The notes under the pieces: model-generated
The model's database searches: none
What the model saw: only the letters and a program-made list of their open reading frames with translations
What the model was told of the DNA's origin: nothing
Assembly: GCA_023091735.1 (NCBI GenBank)
Contig: JALKBU010000621.1
Location: 1 to 30,493, forward strand
Source of the DNA: Trichomonas tenax
Taxonomy: Eukaryota > Parabasalia > Trichomonadida > Trichomonadidae
Direction of reading: 5' to 3'
Length of the DNA stretch: 30,493 bases
In this document: piece after piece, positions 1 to 9,716 of the stretch
Layout of the letters: every line of letters begins with the position of its first letter
How positions within the stretch are numbered: position 1 is the first letter of the stretch
Translations under genes and position numbers: made by a program

Positions 1-444
1 ACAAAGATATTTATGACACTTTTTATAAAGGTGACAATTTGCCCGCGCAAAAAGTGACGGTTTATTCATGAAAAGTGACTTTAAGGTACCCCTGTCACTT
101 TTTGGTGTTCACTTTTGTCATAGACTCACTTCTCCTACCATGGGATGACTGTTGTTATCCTCGTAGTACTGAGAAGACATCAATAAAATTGAACCCATGC
201 AAATTCAGAGCGACCGCTTGTTCTCAAAATCAAATTTTGCCTTTTGAAATTTGTGAGGATTTCATGGGCCAAATGTGTCTTTCGCTTTATGGTTTTGCTA
301 TTCAAGCAAGGGTTTGTTGGAAAATCTTAATTCTGCCAAAATATCAAAAAACTCCGCCAGTTTAGAGTTTACAACAGACCAAAACCATTTTATATTCTGC
401 TGCTTTTAGACTTCGGATTTGAACTATAGTCGTTGAATAAATAG
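1..444. other. Left-edge intergenic stretch, no supported gene
   Basis: No convincing gene. A plus frame at 75-365 is open but begins with GTG, has no nearby in-frame ATG and resembles no family I know. The first 120 bases carry several TCACTTTT or AAAAGTGA motifs on both strands, the form of the trichomonad initiator, so this may be the promoter side of a gene just outside the window on the minus strand; that is inference. Bases 437-444 may be the target-site copy of the adjoining element. Confidence 0.4.
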
Positions 445-454
445 GGTTCTACTT

Positions 455-505
455 TTTTTCTCGTTGACCTTTTTGAGTTTTGTGATTTTTAACGAGTAAA
501 CCCCC
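455..505 (+). repeat. Terminal inverted repeat, left end of copy 1
   Basis: Pairs in inverted orientation with about 1447-1494. The shared core includes TTTTGAGTTTTG and TTTTTAACGAGT with a few substitutions between the ends. The outermost eight bases of the element match poorly between ends. Confidence 0.75.
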
Positions 506-1446
506 TTACTGGACGAATCTGATGAAATATTTACATGCTTTTTGGGGTGCTGATTCTTGTGGTGCAATCTGTTTCATGATCTCAGCAAGGTATTACTTAA
601 TCATGATATCATATGATTACAAACAGAAACTCATTACAAATCATTAATGTGCTTCTGTTATGAATCTCTTTGATGATTATAACAAATACATCTCACTATT
701 ATACACTATTATAGCGTTCTATCTTTTATTTTTGCAAGAGTTCCGGTAGAGAAATCAAAAAATAAAAACAGAAAAGAAAAAATACGCTACGCAGAGGAGT
801 CAAACGGCATTCCTTTGCTCATACATCGAGCATACATAAAGTTATTTTACCTCAAGCACACACAAAATATGCTCATTGGTAACATTACATATCAAATTTT
901 CAACTTTACATGACATATATCAGATAATATGTGTCGAAAATAGTGACTTTCGTTATTTTACATGTCAAAATTCGCTGAAATCTCATTAAGGCATTGAGAT
1001 CCTCAAGTTAAATAGACAAGCAAATGCTGTATACATACTCAGAACCCCTGAAAAGCACCAATTTCTTATTAAAAGAAATAGAATACTAAATAAGTTAAAT
1101 TATTGCTTTTTTAAAAATACAAAAACAGAGTCTCATATTCTTAAATTAATAATCTATAATCACACTGTTTATGAATGTATTAATTATAATTGATTTTGTT
1201 AATATATTTATAAATTCTGCGTTTTAATATAGGCTACATCTATATTATTAACATGCAGTTATACCTACAATAGATGATATAAGAGAAGAGCTTCCATCAT
1301 CTTCCAATACAAGATAGTGTTTGTTTAAGCAAAACCATATTGGATGAGCGGCTTAGTCTTTGTTTGCAGAGATATTATTGATACCACTGTAAACAGAACC
1401 ACAGAAAGGCAAGTAAATGTTTTATCAGATCTGATCTATAGGGTGG

Positions 1447-1494
1447 TCACTCGTTAAAAATTGCAAAACTCAAAAGAGTAAACGAGAAAAAAAT
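1447..1494 (-). repeat. Terminal inverted repeat, right end of copy 1
   Basis: Reverse complement of the left end at 455-505; begins near CACTCGTTAAAAATTGC and runs to the poly-A tract before TTCAAGG. Confidence 0.75.
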
Positions 1495-1500
1495 TCAAGG

Positions 1501-1975
1501 ATAAATCGTCAAAAATTTGTAATTAAATTTAGATTAAACTAAACATTATACTGTAAAATATATTAACAATCTAAAATACATTATTTTTTATTAATTAGAT
1601 TTCCTAAGAAGTTCATTTTAAAGGAAAAATCTGCTTTTTTAGAAATCAAAAAGGAAAAAATTTCAATAGAGACCAGCAGACATCGAAATTAAATGTGATT
1701 ATGCGATCTGCTCGATAGGGGAAGGTTATATCTGCTGTAAAAAAATAAAGGTTTACTTTTATTTTCTAAAAAGACACTTTTCTTATTTCTGCAAATCATT
1801 TGAGAGTGAATTTAAAGTTCATCTCCGTTCCATGATATGCAGAATTTTAAAATCCTCAAATTCAATTTAAAGTCCTCAATATAAAACATGCTCCACACAT
1901 CTAGCAGATTATAAATTTCATAAAAATGAAGCCAATTAGAAAAATTAACGATAAATTTTATAAGTATAGAAATTT
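1501..1975. other. Intergenic stretch upstream of the USP7-like gene
   Basis: AT-rich with no gene. It holds the promoter region of the downstream deubiquitinase gene: TCATAAA at 1918-1924 is the best nearby initiator candidate. An 18-codon upstream frame (1926-1979) follows it. Confidence 0.5.
1918..1924 (+). promoter_or_regulatory. Candidate initiator of the USP7-like gene
   Basis: TCATAAA fits the trichomonad initiator form TCA then pyrimidine or A/T. It is 58 bases before the main ATG, farther than usual, and it places a small out-of-frame ATG first in the message. Confidence 0.35.
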
Positions 1976-1979
1976 ATGA
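1926..1979 (+). CDS. Possible 17-residue upstream ORF overlapping the main start
   Basis: ATG at 1926 opens a frame of 17 codons plus TGA. The stop TGA (1977-1979) overlaps the main ATG (1976-1978) as ATGA. If transcription starts at the TCATAAA just upstream, this would be the first ATG of the message, and the main protein would need leaky scanning or reinitiation. The peptide (MKPIRKINDKFYKYRNL) shows no known motif. It may be a chance frame in AT-rich leader sequence. Confidence 0.2.
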   Translation: MKPIRKINDKFYKYRNL

Positions 1980-4900
1980 GTAATTCGTCCACATTAGAAC
2001 AACTAAAACTGCTCAATGCAGGCGATCCCAAAGAAGAGAATCTACTTAACGCTGTCATCAAGGATATCAAAGAATTACTCAAAAAAGACGAATTATATCA
2101 ATTACCATCTGTGATTTTTGGACGTTTAGTACAAAAAATAGGACAGATATCCTCAGAAGATGAATCCATATTAATCGAAAATATCAAAAAACATTACTCT
2201 CAGGAAGAAAGCGCGAATTTGGAATCAATTATCAAGCAAAATACACAATCACAGGGTGATGTTACAAAGAGCCCATCAGGGACATTCCATAAGTCACCTT
2301 CTCAGTCCAGTGTTTCCGAGGCTGGCCAGCCATTCGATTATACTTGGGTTATCGAGGACTGGGATAAAATTGAGAAGGAGGCGCTCTCACCTGAGCTTGT
2401 AATAGACGGTCTCACCTTTGTTATGAAGTGTACGAAGCCCTCCACACCGACGCAGTTCCTATCTGTCAAAGTTGTCCTTGTTTCAGCACCACCAGGACCA
2501 AAAACCCACCAATTCCAAATCACACTGAAAAATGCAACAGCTGGCAGGTCTGTTACGAAGATGTCTACGAAGGCATTCGGAAAAATTAATGCTTACGAGA
2601 CATACATGCTTGCACAGAACAAATTCGTCAACGATAAGGACGGATTCGTCGATAACAACACAATCACAATTGTTATGCATCATCCAGTCTCAATGCCAAA
2701 GAAGGCCCCACTAAAACCACAACCAAAAACACAGGCTCCTCAAACGCAGCAACACTACGTCCCTAGAGAGAAAGTTCCAACACCGCCTCCTGTTTTGCCT
2801 CCACAGCAGCCACAGCAATCATCGAAAGAATTAACTGGCTGTGTCGGAATTCGCAACCAGGGAGCTACCTGCTACATGAACTCCCTCTTACAATCTCTCT
2901 TCCATTTACCGGCTTTCAGGCGAATTGTTTATCATATGCCAACAACGGGCACTGAAGACCCAAGTAAGTCAATTCCACTGTGCTTACAGCGTTTGTTCTG
3001 CCAGCTACAGCTCTCAGAACATGCAGGATCCACAATCGAACTCACAAAATCATTTGGCTGGAACCAAAGAGAAACGATGCAGCAGCAGGATGTCCAGGAA
3101 TTCTGCAGAGTCCTGATGCAGACACTTGAATTCAAGCTAAGTCACACGGATCAAGCCACAGCAATCGATAATTTATTCAGAGGTCACACACGAACATACA
3201 TTAAATGCACAGAAGTTAATTTCAAGAAGGAAATTCTCGAAGATTTCAAAGATTTGAGTCTCGTTGTCAAAGGTTGCAAGAATTTACGCGAATCATTACA
3301 GAACGAATTGGCGCCACAGGATATGGATGGGTTATACGAAACAGACGAGTTCGGCAAACAGAAAGCCGTTATGGGTACAGAATACACCGATTTTCCATCG
3401 GTTTTACACATTCATCTTCGTAGATTCGCTCGTGACTACGAGAGAAACACATCCATTAAGATCAATGACTACTTTGAATTCCCAGCAGAAGTCGATTTGG
3501 GCGAATTTCTTGCTACTGATGCTGACCATTCTAAATCAAACATCTACGACCTTTATGGTGTCCTCGTTCACTCCGGTGGCTCAATGTGCGGCCACTACTA
3601 CGCTTTCTTGAGAATTTCTCAAGATCCTCAATGGTACAAATTCGATGACCAGAATGTAACGAAAGTTTCAGCTGATGAAGCTATCAAGAACAACTACGGA
3701 GGTATGGATGGATCACACGAGCGTACATACAGTGGCTATATGCTTATTTACGTTCGCAGAGAAGATGCTCCTGTTATTTTCGAGCCTATTTCTGATGAAT
3801 CAGTTCCTAAGCACCTCAGAGAGTACTTTGAGTACACACAGACTAACAAAGGAGCTGATCATGGTCCAATTGAAATCAATATTACAACAGAAGAAACACT
3901 TAGAACGAACTGCAATAAGTGGGTTACAGGATACATAGGACTTAGTCCAACGGCGCTCCACTTGCCTCGTGAGAAGCCACTTTCTTCACTCTATGAAAGT
4001 GCAGCTCAAGTTCTCAACAAAGATCCTTCAAAGATCAGAATCTGGCGCTGCCAGTCATACAGCATTCCTAAGGCAGTTGTATCACCAAGCGATGCTGCTC
4101 TCAGCACTGTCTTCCAGGGCGGCAGCTATGCATTCATCCAGGATATCAATGAAGGCGAGAAACTCGAGTTCGAAGATAAGAACAGAATCACTGTGTTCAT
4201 GAAATTCTTCTTCCCAGGAGAGTTGAATTCGTTCTTCCACTATATTGGCCCGGCATATCCACTTCCTGAGGACTCTCTCGACTCCATCGCAGAGCTTGCA
4301 TGCGAGAGAGTCGGACTTCCTAAGGATACGCCATTATTGTGCTTCCAGGAGACTGTCCAGAAGTCAGCAGTTCTCTTGACAGCACGCAACTTGTCCGAGG
4401 CTGCATGCGGAACAGGAACAATCCTCATTTGGCAGGTTGTTCCAGGTAGCGATGTTCCTCTCAGCAAGATTGAGCTTCAGAGGAATGCTGCACCAACAGA
4501 AGTCAGCAGAAGCTCATCATTAAACGATATGGCAAACTTGCAAATGATCAGCTACGCAGATGTTTATCCTGAGAGCAGACCAATTACTGTTGACCAGTAC
4601 TTGGAAAGAAAGCTTCACCAGGTTAAAGTCGTCGTCTGCAATGTTGCAACACCTTCGCAGCCTGTTGCAATGGTGAAGTTCCCATCAAACTTGAGATGGA
4701 ACGGTGTCAAGCAATTCATTGCAAGCGCACTCAAGTTCCCATATTCACCAGCCGAAGACTCAATGAGATTATTCAAGAAGCAACCAGGCATCAACCAGCC
4801 AATGAAGACCCCAATCAATGCAAAGCTGACGCCATCCATGCAGTCTTTGATTGCATGCGATACATCAGAACTCACCAAGGAAGTTAAGGGTGAGGTTAAG

Positions 4901-5584
4901 GAGCACCCATGGCTGTACTTCCAGATCTTCAAGGGAATCCCAGAAGCATCGAACAAGACAATGGCAAACTTCAATGTTCAATTCTCTGCAGATTCCGTCA
5001 AGATCGATACAACTGCTCAGTTATTGATGCCAATTACTTCACCAATCAAAGAAATCGCGAGCGAAATGGCGAATAGATGCCTTATGGCTCGTGCTACAAA
5101 TCTCAGAGCTCTCCATATCAGCTATCACCGTATCATTGGTGAGTTAGATATGGCAGAGCCAGTTCCATCCAATTTCGGTGACTCGCAAATTAGATTCGAA
5201 GTCACTCCAGTAGAACAGACAGAATTACAACCCGACGAACACCTTGTTTCAGTTGTTCGCGGCTATATCGACCGCTTCGATAATCCAAGATTAGCATCGG
5301 AGCCATTCCTTTATCATATCAAGGAATCAGATACACTCCAATCTATCAAATCTAGCTTATTAGAATGGGCAGGAATCCCAAGCGTTCAAAGGGAGGTCTG
5401 CGAGCTTCATATCATCAAGGATAAGAAGATCAAGAAGGATGTAGAACCTGATAAGCCATTCTGGCCCGAAATGAAGAAGTCTTCTATCTTCATCATAGAA
5501 CCAACAATGCCTAGATCATCAAGTATGAAAGGAAACTTGCCGCTCCAAAGAAAGAATGATTCATCTGTTCGTATTTTGAATTAA
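1976..5584 (+). CDS. USP7: USP7-type ubiquitin carboxyl-terminal hydrolase (MATH + USP + UBL region)
   Basis: A 1202-residue cysteine deubiquitinase, expected to cleave ubiquitin from proteins in nucleus and cytoplasm. A MATH/TRAF substrate-binding domain lies at about residues 120-237 (FDYTWVIEDWDKIEKE), then a Pro/Gln-rich linker (240-283). The USP catalytic core starts near 286: Cys box NQGATCYMNSLLQ with nucleophile C299, QQQDVQEF at 369-376, and His box GSMCGHYYAF with H540. D557 in KFDD is spaced from H540 exactly as in human USP7. The region KGCKNLRESL and PSVLHIHLRRFARDYE also follows USP7 closely. The remainder, from about 620, matches the place of the USP7 carboxyl-terminal ubiquitin-like/ICP0-binding domains. 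All catalytic residues are present. An extra ~110-residue amino-terminal region precedes the MATH domain. The 3' half uses more C-ending codons than the neighbouring coiled-coil genes, which suggests stronger expression (inference). Confidence 0.95.
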   Translation: MSNSSTLEQLKLLNAGDPKEENLLNAVIKDIKELLKKDELYQLPSVIFGRLVQKIGQISSEDESILIENIKKHYSQEESANLESIIKQNTQSQGDVTKSPSGTFHKSPSQSSVSEAGQPFDYTWVIEDWDKIEKEALSPELVIDGLTFVMKCTKPSTPTQFLSVKVVLVSAPPGPKTHQFQITLKNATAGRSVTKMSTKAFGKINAYETYMLAQNKFVNDKDGFVDNNTITIVMHHPVSMPKKAPLKPQPKTQAPQTQQHYVPREKVPTPPPVLPPQQPQQSSKELTGCVGIRNQGATCYMNSLLQSLFHLPAFRRIVYHMPTTGTEDPSKSIPLCLQRLFCQLQLSEHAGSTIELTKSFGWNQRETMQQQDVQEFCRVLMQTLEFKLSHTDQATAIDNLFRGHTRTYIKCTEVNFKKEILEDFKDLSLVVKGCKNLRESLQNELAPQDMDGLYETDEFGKQKAVMGTEYTDFPSVLHIHLRRFARDYERNTSIKINDYFEFPAEVDLGEFLATDADHSKSNIYDLYGVLVHSGGSMCGHYYAFLRISQDPQWYKFDDQNVTKVSADEAIKNNYGGMDGSHERTYSGYMLIYVRREDAPVIFEPISDESVPKHLREYFEYTQTNKGADHGPIEINITTEETLRTNCNKWVTGYIGLSPTALHLPREKPLSSLYESAAQVLNKDPSKIRIWRCQSYSIPKAVVSPSDAALSTVFQGGSYAFIQDINEGEKLEFEDKNRITVFMKFFFPGELNSFFHYIGPAYPLPEDSLDSIAELACERVGLPKDTPLLCFQETVQKSAVLLTARNLSEAACGTGTILIWQVVPGSDVPLSKIELQRNAAPTEVSRSSSLNDMANLQMISYADVYPESRPITVDQYLERKLHQVKVVVCNVATPSQPVAMVKFPSNLRWNGVKQFIASALKFPYSPAEDSMRLFKKQPGINQPMKTPINAKLTPSMQSLIACDTSELTKEVKGEVKEHPWLYFQIFKGIPEASNKTMANFNVQFSADSVKIDTTAQLLMPITSPIKEIASEMANRCLMARATNLRALHISYHRIIGELDMAEPVPSNFGDSQIRFEVTPVEQTELQPDEHLVSVVRGYIDRFDNPRLASEPFLYHIKESDTLQSIKSSLLEWAGIPSVQREVCELHIIKDKKIKKDVEPDKPFWPEMKKSSIFIIEPTMPRSSSMKGNLPLQRKNDSSVRILN

Positions 5585-5855
5585 TATATAATTTTATTTA
5601 TTTTATTTTAAATCTATACTAGTTGTTTAAACTAAACTGTTTTAGCTGTTATTAAAATTTAAAAACAAACATATTTTTAAAACAACATACAAACGAGAAT
5701 AATATTGACATTGACTATCTAAGCTTGATATGATAAGTATACTGAGAATCAAGCTAAAAATATGATTTCAAATTATAATTTCATAAAATGAACGTAAAAT
5801 TAGATGTTTTCATACAAAGCATTTTGGATATATTATATATTGAGTTTTTGCAATA
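5585..5855. other. Convergent intergenic spacer
   Basis: Short AT-rich spacer between the 3' ends of the USP7-like gene and the minus-strand membrane protein gene. No gene, repeat or strong hairpin seen. Confidence 0.5.
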
Positions 5856-6353
5856 TCAAATTCCGAATGATTGTATTACACCTATAAGTGAGCGATTTCT
5901 TAATGGCTGAGTTGGAATTTTTTCGATAAGGTCATCTTTCTGTGTGGTTTGCTTCCTTGAAGGATAATCATTTCTTCTTTCGCGAAGTGGAATTGAAACA
6001 ATTAACAAAACGTAACTGAAAAATGCGATAAATCCTACAATAAGGCAAATAATTATTAATGCAATGAACCAATTCAGTACGAAAATTCTTGAATATATAA
6101 TATCAAACTTTGTGGAACATTTATGCAATCCAAGACCCAAAGGAGGAACAGTGCAATTAGTTTTGCCTTGATTAAGCCGTCCACAGATGATTTGGACCTC
6201 GTCACAAAAGATTTCAATACTTCCAGCGTCTTCTGGTGAATAACTGAACTGCAAATGGTGAGTTTTGTGTGGGCTGATCATCCACGGAGAAATTCCTGTA
6301 ACGTGACCGCTGCCAATTTCAGCAACTAAGAGAGAAAAAATAACACTCAACAT
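5856..6353 (-). CDS. Small type I single-pass membrane protein, unknown function
   Basis: 165 residues. The first ~12-17 residues (MLSVIFSLLVAEIGSG) look like a short signal peptide. The predicted exterior part (about 18-88) has four cysteines (50, 57, 67, 79), suited to two disulfides, and an N-glycosylation site NCT at N66. A hydrophobic stretch at about 91-120 (centre IALIIICLIVGFIAFFSYVL) is the membrane span. A basic cytoplasmic tail of about 45 residues (IPLRERRNDYPSRK onward) follows. The ATG at 6353 is the first in frame. It is transcribed divergently from the 6610 gene. I recognise no family; the layout suggests a surface or endomembrane protein of short ectodomain. A lineage-specific trichomonad protein is likely. 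Confidence 0.7.
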   Translation of the reverse strand: MLSVIFSLLVAEIGSGHVTGISPWMISPHKTHHLQFSYSPEDAGSIEIFCDEVQIICGRLNQGKTNCTVPPLGLGLHKCSTKFDIIYSRIFVLNWFIALIIICLIVGFIAFFSYVLLIVSIPLRERRNDYPSRKQTTQKDDLIEKIPTQPLRNRSLIGVIQSFGI

Positions 6354-6609
6354 TTTGATTTTGTTGCCAAATAAACAAATTTTACATGAAGATTTTATAT
6401 AACTTTAAATATCAAATCTTCATTTTCATCAATAACTAATCGTATTTGGAGCCAAAAATTGTTACAAAATCAATCCAAAACCTAATTATTATATAGTTAT
6501 CATGCTCTCGCGTATTGTTTAAATAAAATTCGGTTTAAAATTATTTGTCAAAAATTATGTTTTACAATGACAAAATGTCAAAAAATTTTGTTTATTGTCA
6601 AAAATAAAA
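6354..6609. promoter_or_regulatory. Divergent promoter region
   Basis: 256 bases between two divergent starts. On the plus side TCAAAAA (6598-6604) sits 9-10 bases before the ATG at 6610. On the minus side a TCAAAATG arrangement abuts the ATG at 6353, with only ~3 bases of leader if used. Confidence 0.4.
6598..6604 (+). promoter_or_regulatory. Initiator of the 6610 gene
   Basis: TCAAAAA with the central A at 6600 gives a 10-base leader before ATG 6610. It also supports that ATG over a non-ATG extension of the frame to 6595, because transcription would begin inside that extension. Confidence 0.5.
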
Positions 6610-7638
6610 ATGGAAAATGATGACAATATCGCTTTACCAGTAAAGCCTCCATCATCAAAAGGTTCTGGCCGCCCCTTAGGTCTGAGTAATCCACGAAGAA
6701 AACAATTGGCGAAAAGCACAGAGGATTTCTTCTCTCTAAAGAAAAACGAAAATAATGATTTTTTTGAGGATGATTATGATAGCAATATAGACTATAGGTT
6801 CGAATTAAATGAACCAGAACTTCAAGATGAAGAAATTATTACAGAAACAAAGGAAGAATCAACATTAGAATCTTCAAATCCAGTGTTAAAATTGAGACGA
6901 GAATACGCATCACTTTTAGAAAGTATCAAACAACAGAAAGTTAAAATTTCAGCACAAAATCAAACAAAATTAAACGCGGATATTAGATATTTGAGAGATT
7001 CAATTTATTATATGAACACTTCTATCAATCATCTGACTTCACAGGCAAGTTTAAGTCAAGGAATAATCGATCAAATGAAACAGCCACAAGATTATGCAAA
7101 CAAATGTAACGAAATTTCTAAGCATGAGGTTAAATTGTTTACATTGTCATACGAACAGATCGATCTTTTGCGTAATGCAGTAAGTTATTCTTCAGATAAA
7201 CAATTCGTTGAGAATGTCAATTTTGTTTTATCAGAGAAAGAAGAGGAACTACAAAGGCTTCAGGGAATGAAGGAGGATTTGATGGCAGAAATATCAGATT
7301 TGAAAGAAAAATTCATTGCACAATCTGAATTTATCAATAAACAAAAGTTCAAACAGGAGAACACAAAGTTTGGTGATATAATATTGAAAAACTACAGAGA
7401 GAATCTTCAGAATATACGTGATTTTTCAGATTTAGGTCTTCTCAATTTACAAGATGATCTTCCTGTGAGAAGAAATGCTCCATCAATAAAGAAGAATCTA
7501 TTGAAACCTATTATAAGCTTCCCAAAGGTTGGTGGTGCCTCAAAGATGCGAACTGCTCCACTTCAACCATTTGGAAGGCTAAACAGCTTAAACACCGATA
7601 GGTCAGCATTCAATGACCTCTCAGATGATGATATCTAA
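6610..7638 (+). CDS. Coiled-coil protein, unknown function
   Basis: 342 residues from the ATG at 6610. The frame stays open to 6595 but only with a TTG start, so ATG 6610 (MENDDNIALPVKPP) is chosen. The amino-terminal ~85 residues are disordered, first basic (GRPLGLSNPRRKQLAKS) and then acidic. Residues about 90-275 have heptad-like Leu/Ile spacing rich in Glu, Lys and Gln, consistent with coiled coil. The carboxyl end is basic then acidic (NDLSDDDI). No enzyme motif is present. It is the first of three consecutive plus-strand coiled-coil genes of similar size but with no obvious sequence relation. A cytoskeletal or scaffold role is a guess. Confidence 0.7.
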   Translation: MENDDNIALPVKPPSSKGSGRPLGLSNPRRKQLAKSTEDFFSLKKNENNDFFEDDYDSNIDYRFELNEPELQDEEIITETKEESTLESSNPVLKLRREYASLLESIKQQKVKISAQNQTKLNADIRYLRDSIYYMNTSINHLTSQASLSQGIIDQMKQPQDYANKCNEISKHEVKLFTLSYEQIDLLRNAVSYSSDKQFVENVNFVLSEKEEELQRLQGMKEDLMAEISDLKEKFIAQSEFINKQKFKQENTKFGDIILKNYRENLQNIRDFSDLGLLNLQDDLPVRRNAPSIKKNLLKPIISFPKVGGASKMRTAPLQPFGRLNSLNTDRSAFNDLSDDDI

Positions 7639-7869
7639 TGCTATTTTTGTTTGTAATTTTGTTTTTTATGTAAAATGTTTTATCAATTATAAAAGCGACA
7701 TGTAACACAACATTTGACACACTACACAACAAATTTTATTTTTCAGTATAATTTGCCACTTTACATGTCAAATATCACAATAAACGACACTTTTTATTAC
7801 TTATTTTGTCACTTTTAGATGATAATATTTTCATCACTTTTGATTATTTGACACTTTTCTATAAAAATT
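7639..7869. promoter_or_regulatory. Intergenic promoter region with repeated TCACTTTT motifs
   Basis: Contains TCACTTTT at 7809-7816 and TCACTTTT at 7834-7841, plus a related GACACTTTT at about 7850. These initiator-like motifs lie 26-60 bases before the ATG at 7870. Which one is used cannot be told from sequence. Confidence 0.4.
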
Positions 7870-9063
7870 ATGGAATACTCAACTGATGATTTAAGAGAGG
7901 ATGCACTACATTGTCTTAGGACAGAAGTTGGTAATTTGTTCCAGAGACAGTCTAAGTACATCAAATTTGATCGCATCACGCTTAATAATTTACATTATCA
8001 ACTTGCATTGTCATTAGTTCGCTTAATTAACTCTGATGACGAACCAATGGTCATCAGTCAGATCCAGAATTATGTCCAATTGGAGAATCAATACCAATAT
8101 CTACAAAACGTATTAAGACATGAACGACAAGCAGCTGAAGAAGAGGTGAAACGTGCACATATTGACAACATAAAACTACGACAGAACTTTGATCAGCTAG
8201 AAAAAGAATTATTAGAATTACAAATTCAACATCAGAAGAGATCAGAGCTTTTACGCAGTAAGGTCAATGAAGAATACCTCAAAGTGCAAAATAATATTGC
8301 TATATCAGGCCAAGGACGATTAATGTGCAGCGGATCACAAAAATCTTTGAACCAAATACGTCAAGATTACATGAAATTCATTCAATCACTATCCTCTGAG
8401 ATGCAATCAGCAAAGAAGAAGTTGGTTCAATACGCAAAATCATCGATGCAACAAATGCAGAAAGTTGAACTTCAAAAATCTGGATATAACTATAAAAAGC
8501 AACAATACAATGAAGCAAAGGCCAAGCAGGCAAAACTAAGGAGTCAGCACTCTGCTGCTGTTTCAGCATTAAACAGATCGCTTAATATAACTCTTCCAAC
8601 GCAATTTTCTCCTGAAATGAATGTCGATGATATGCTTCGATACGTCAGAGAGAGATACAACAGCCAAGTTCAAACGGAAATAAGCAACATGAAGCGCGAA
8701 TTTAAATCGCTATGGCCTGATTTGCAGTTTGATAGTGTTCTCATCAATGACGCTTTCAATGAATATTTGCGTCGAATGATTGAAATGAAGGAACAAGAAT
8801 GCCAGAAAATCTTGACGAGAAGTGCAAAGAGGGAGAAGAAGCTAAGAGATAAGCTCGCAGAAACTCTCTCAGATCTCAAGCAGTTACAAAGTCGTTCCTT
8901 CAACGATTCATCAAGAATCATCACAGAAATCAACACACTCAAAGATAGTTATAACAACCAACAAACCACATTAGATCAGAAAGTTATGCTTCTCACAGAA
9001 CGCATAAGAAGTCCTTCAAGCAGTTCTTCATTTAGTTTCTCGCCAACAAGGGGTTCACCATGA
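7870..9063 (+). CDS. Coiled-coil protein, unknown function
   Basis: 397 residues. The amino-terminal ~65 residues (MEYSTDDLREDALHCLRTEV) are predicted helical. A long helical coiled-coil region then runs from about 65 to 375, rich in Gln, Glu, Lys and Leu, broken near 225-275 (SLNITLPTQFSPEMNVDDML). The carboxyl tail is Ser-rich with SP sites (RSPSSSSSFSFSPTRGSP), possible targets for proline-directed kinases. No catalytic motif. It lies 231 bases after the preceding coiled-coil gene on the same strand. A structural role at basal body or cytoskeleton is only inference from composition; other coiled-coil functions fit equally well. Confidence 0.7.
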   Translation: MEYSTDDLREDALHCLRTEVGNLFQRQSKYIKFDRITLNNLHYQLALSLVRLINSDDEPMVISQIQNYVQLENQYQYLQNVLRHERQAAEEEVKRAHIDNIKLRQNFDQLEKELLELQIQHQKRSELLRSKVNEEYLKVQNNIAISGQGRLMCSGSQKSLNQIRQDYMKFIQSLSSEMQSAKKKLVQYAKSSMQQMQKVELQKSGYNYKKQQYNEAKAKQAKLRSQHSAAVSALNRSLNITLPTQFSPEMNVDDMLRYVRERYNSQVQTEISNMKREFKSLWPDLQFDSVLINDAFNEYLRRMIEMKEQECQKILTRSAKREKKLRDKLAETLSDLKQLQSRSFNDSSRIITEINTLKDSYNNQQTTLDQKVMLLTERIRSPSSSSSFSFSPTRGSP

Positions 9064-9289
9064 AAAAATTACTGCTTCTATGCTATTTGATAATATCTTT
9101 TATACAGGTGGAAATAGCTCAACAATAATTACAAGCAATTACTATTTCGATCATTTGCTTGGCACAACATGTAATAATAACAACCTTCTTGAACCTTTTT
9201 ATACAATAACCTATCACAGATTACCCATTAACATACACAAAACGATATGAAGCCACAAAGATTCATCAGACAGTATTATCTTTAAAATA

Positions 9290-9716
9290 TTCATTGCAAA
9301 TCATTTGAATGACCAATCAATAAACAGTTTTCTATTTGGTAGAGATGTGTTATTATAGTTTATAATGTATATTAGTATTTTATAATGCTGTAAAGAGATT
9401 CTTTTTAAAGTTTTCATTGCGGATCATTGAAATGATTGAATTTGAAGGAAGAAAACTCTATTGGTTTCTCTAACATTAGTTTAAATGATCCAAAATTATA
9501 GTACACAGTGTGGATTAGTATTTTATAATGCTTATATTTGAATATGTTCATTGTATCTCATTTGAGCGACTAATTTGAAGCTATTCGTTTTTTTATCCTG
9601 AATTTCAACAAATATATCAATATCACATATTGCATAGATATTATTAGTTGATATAATGTTATAGTACATAAAGTATATTAGTATTTTATAATGCTTTTAT
9701 TGGAATTTGTTCAATA
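9290..9716 (+). repeat. Degenerate tandem repeat, about three units of 123-162 bp
   Basis: Unit starts TTCATTG recur at 9290, 9413 and 9547, each followed by an ATCATTTGAATGA-like segment. Each unit ends with the shared block ATTAGTATTTTATAATGCT, seen exactly at 9514-9532 and 9677-9695 and with the same core at 9371-9389. Middles of the units are strongly diverged, so this is an old array. Confidence 0.65.

Larger units (their letters stand above)
445..1500. mobile_element. ~1.05 kb non-autonomous TIR element, copy 1
   Basis: Nearly colinear with copy 2 at 26639-27683; the two differ by scattered substitutions and small indels. The ends are imperfect inverted repeats of about 50 bp: the start (455-505) contains TTTTTTTCTCGTTGACC and the end (1447-1494) contains GAGTAAACGAGAAAAAAA. 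The left flank ATAAATAG (437-444) and right flank ATAAATCG (1501-1508) match at 7 of 8 positions and may be a decayed target-site duplication. The short reading frame intact in copy 2 is broken here by TAG near 750. No transposase is encoded, so this is a MITE-like or deletion derivative. Boundaries are inferred from the copy comparison. Confidence 0.8.

Noticed and set aside
75..365. Open frame of 96 codons at the left edge
   Set aside because: Starts with GTG, no early in-frame ATG, no recognisable motif.
395..470. Minus-strand AGTTCAAATCC resembling a tRNA T-arm
   Set aside because: No acceptor, D or anticodon arm can be folded around it.
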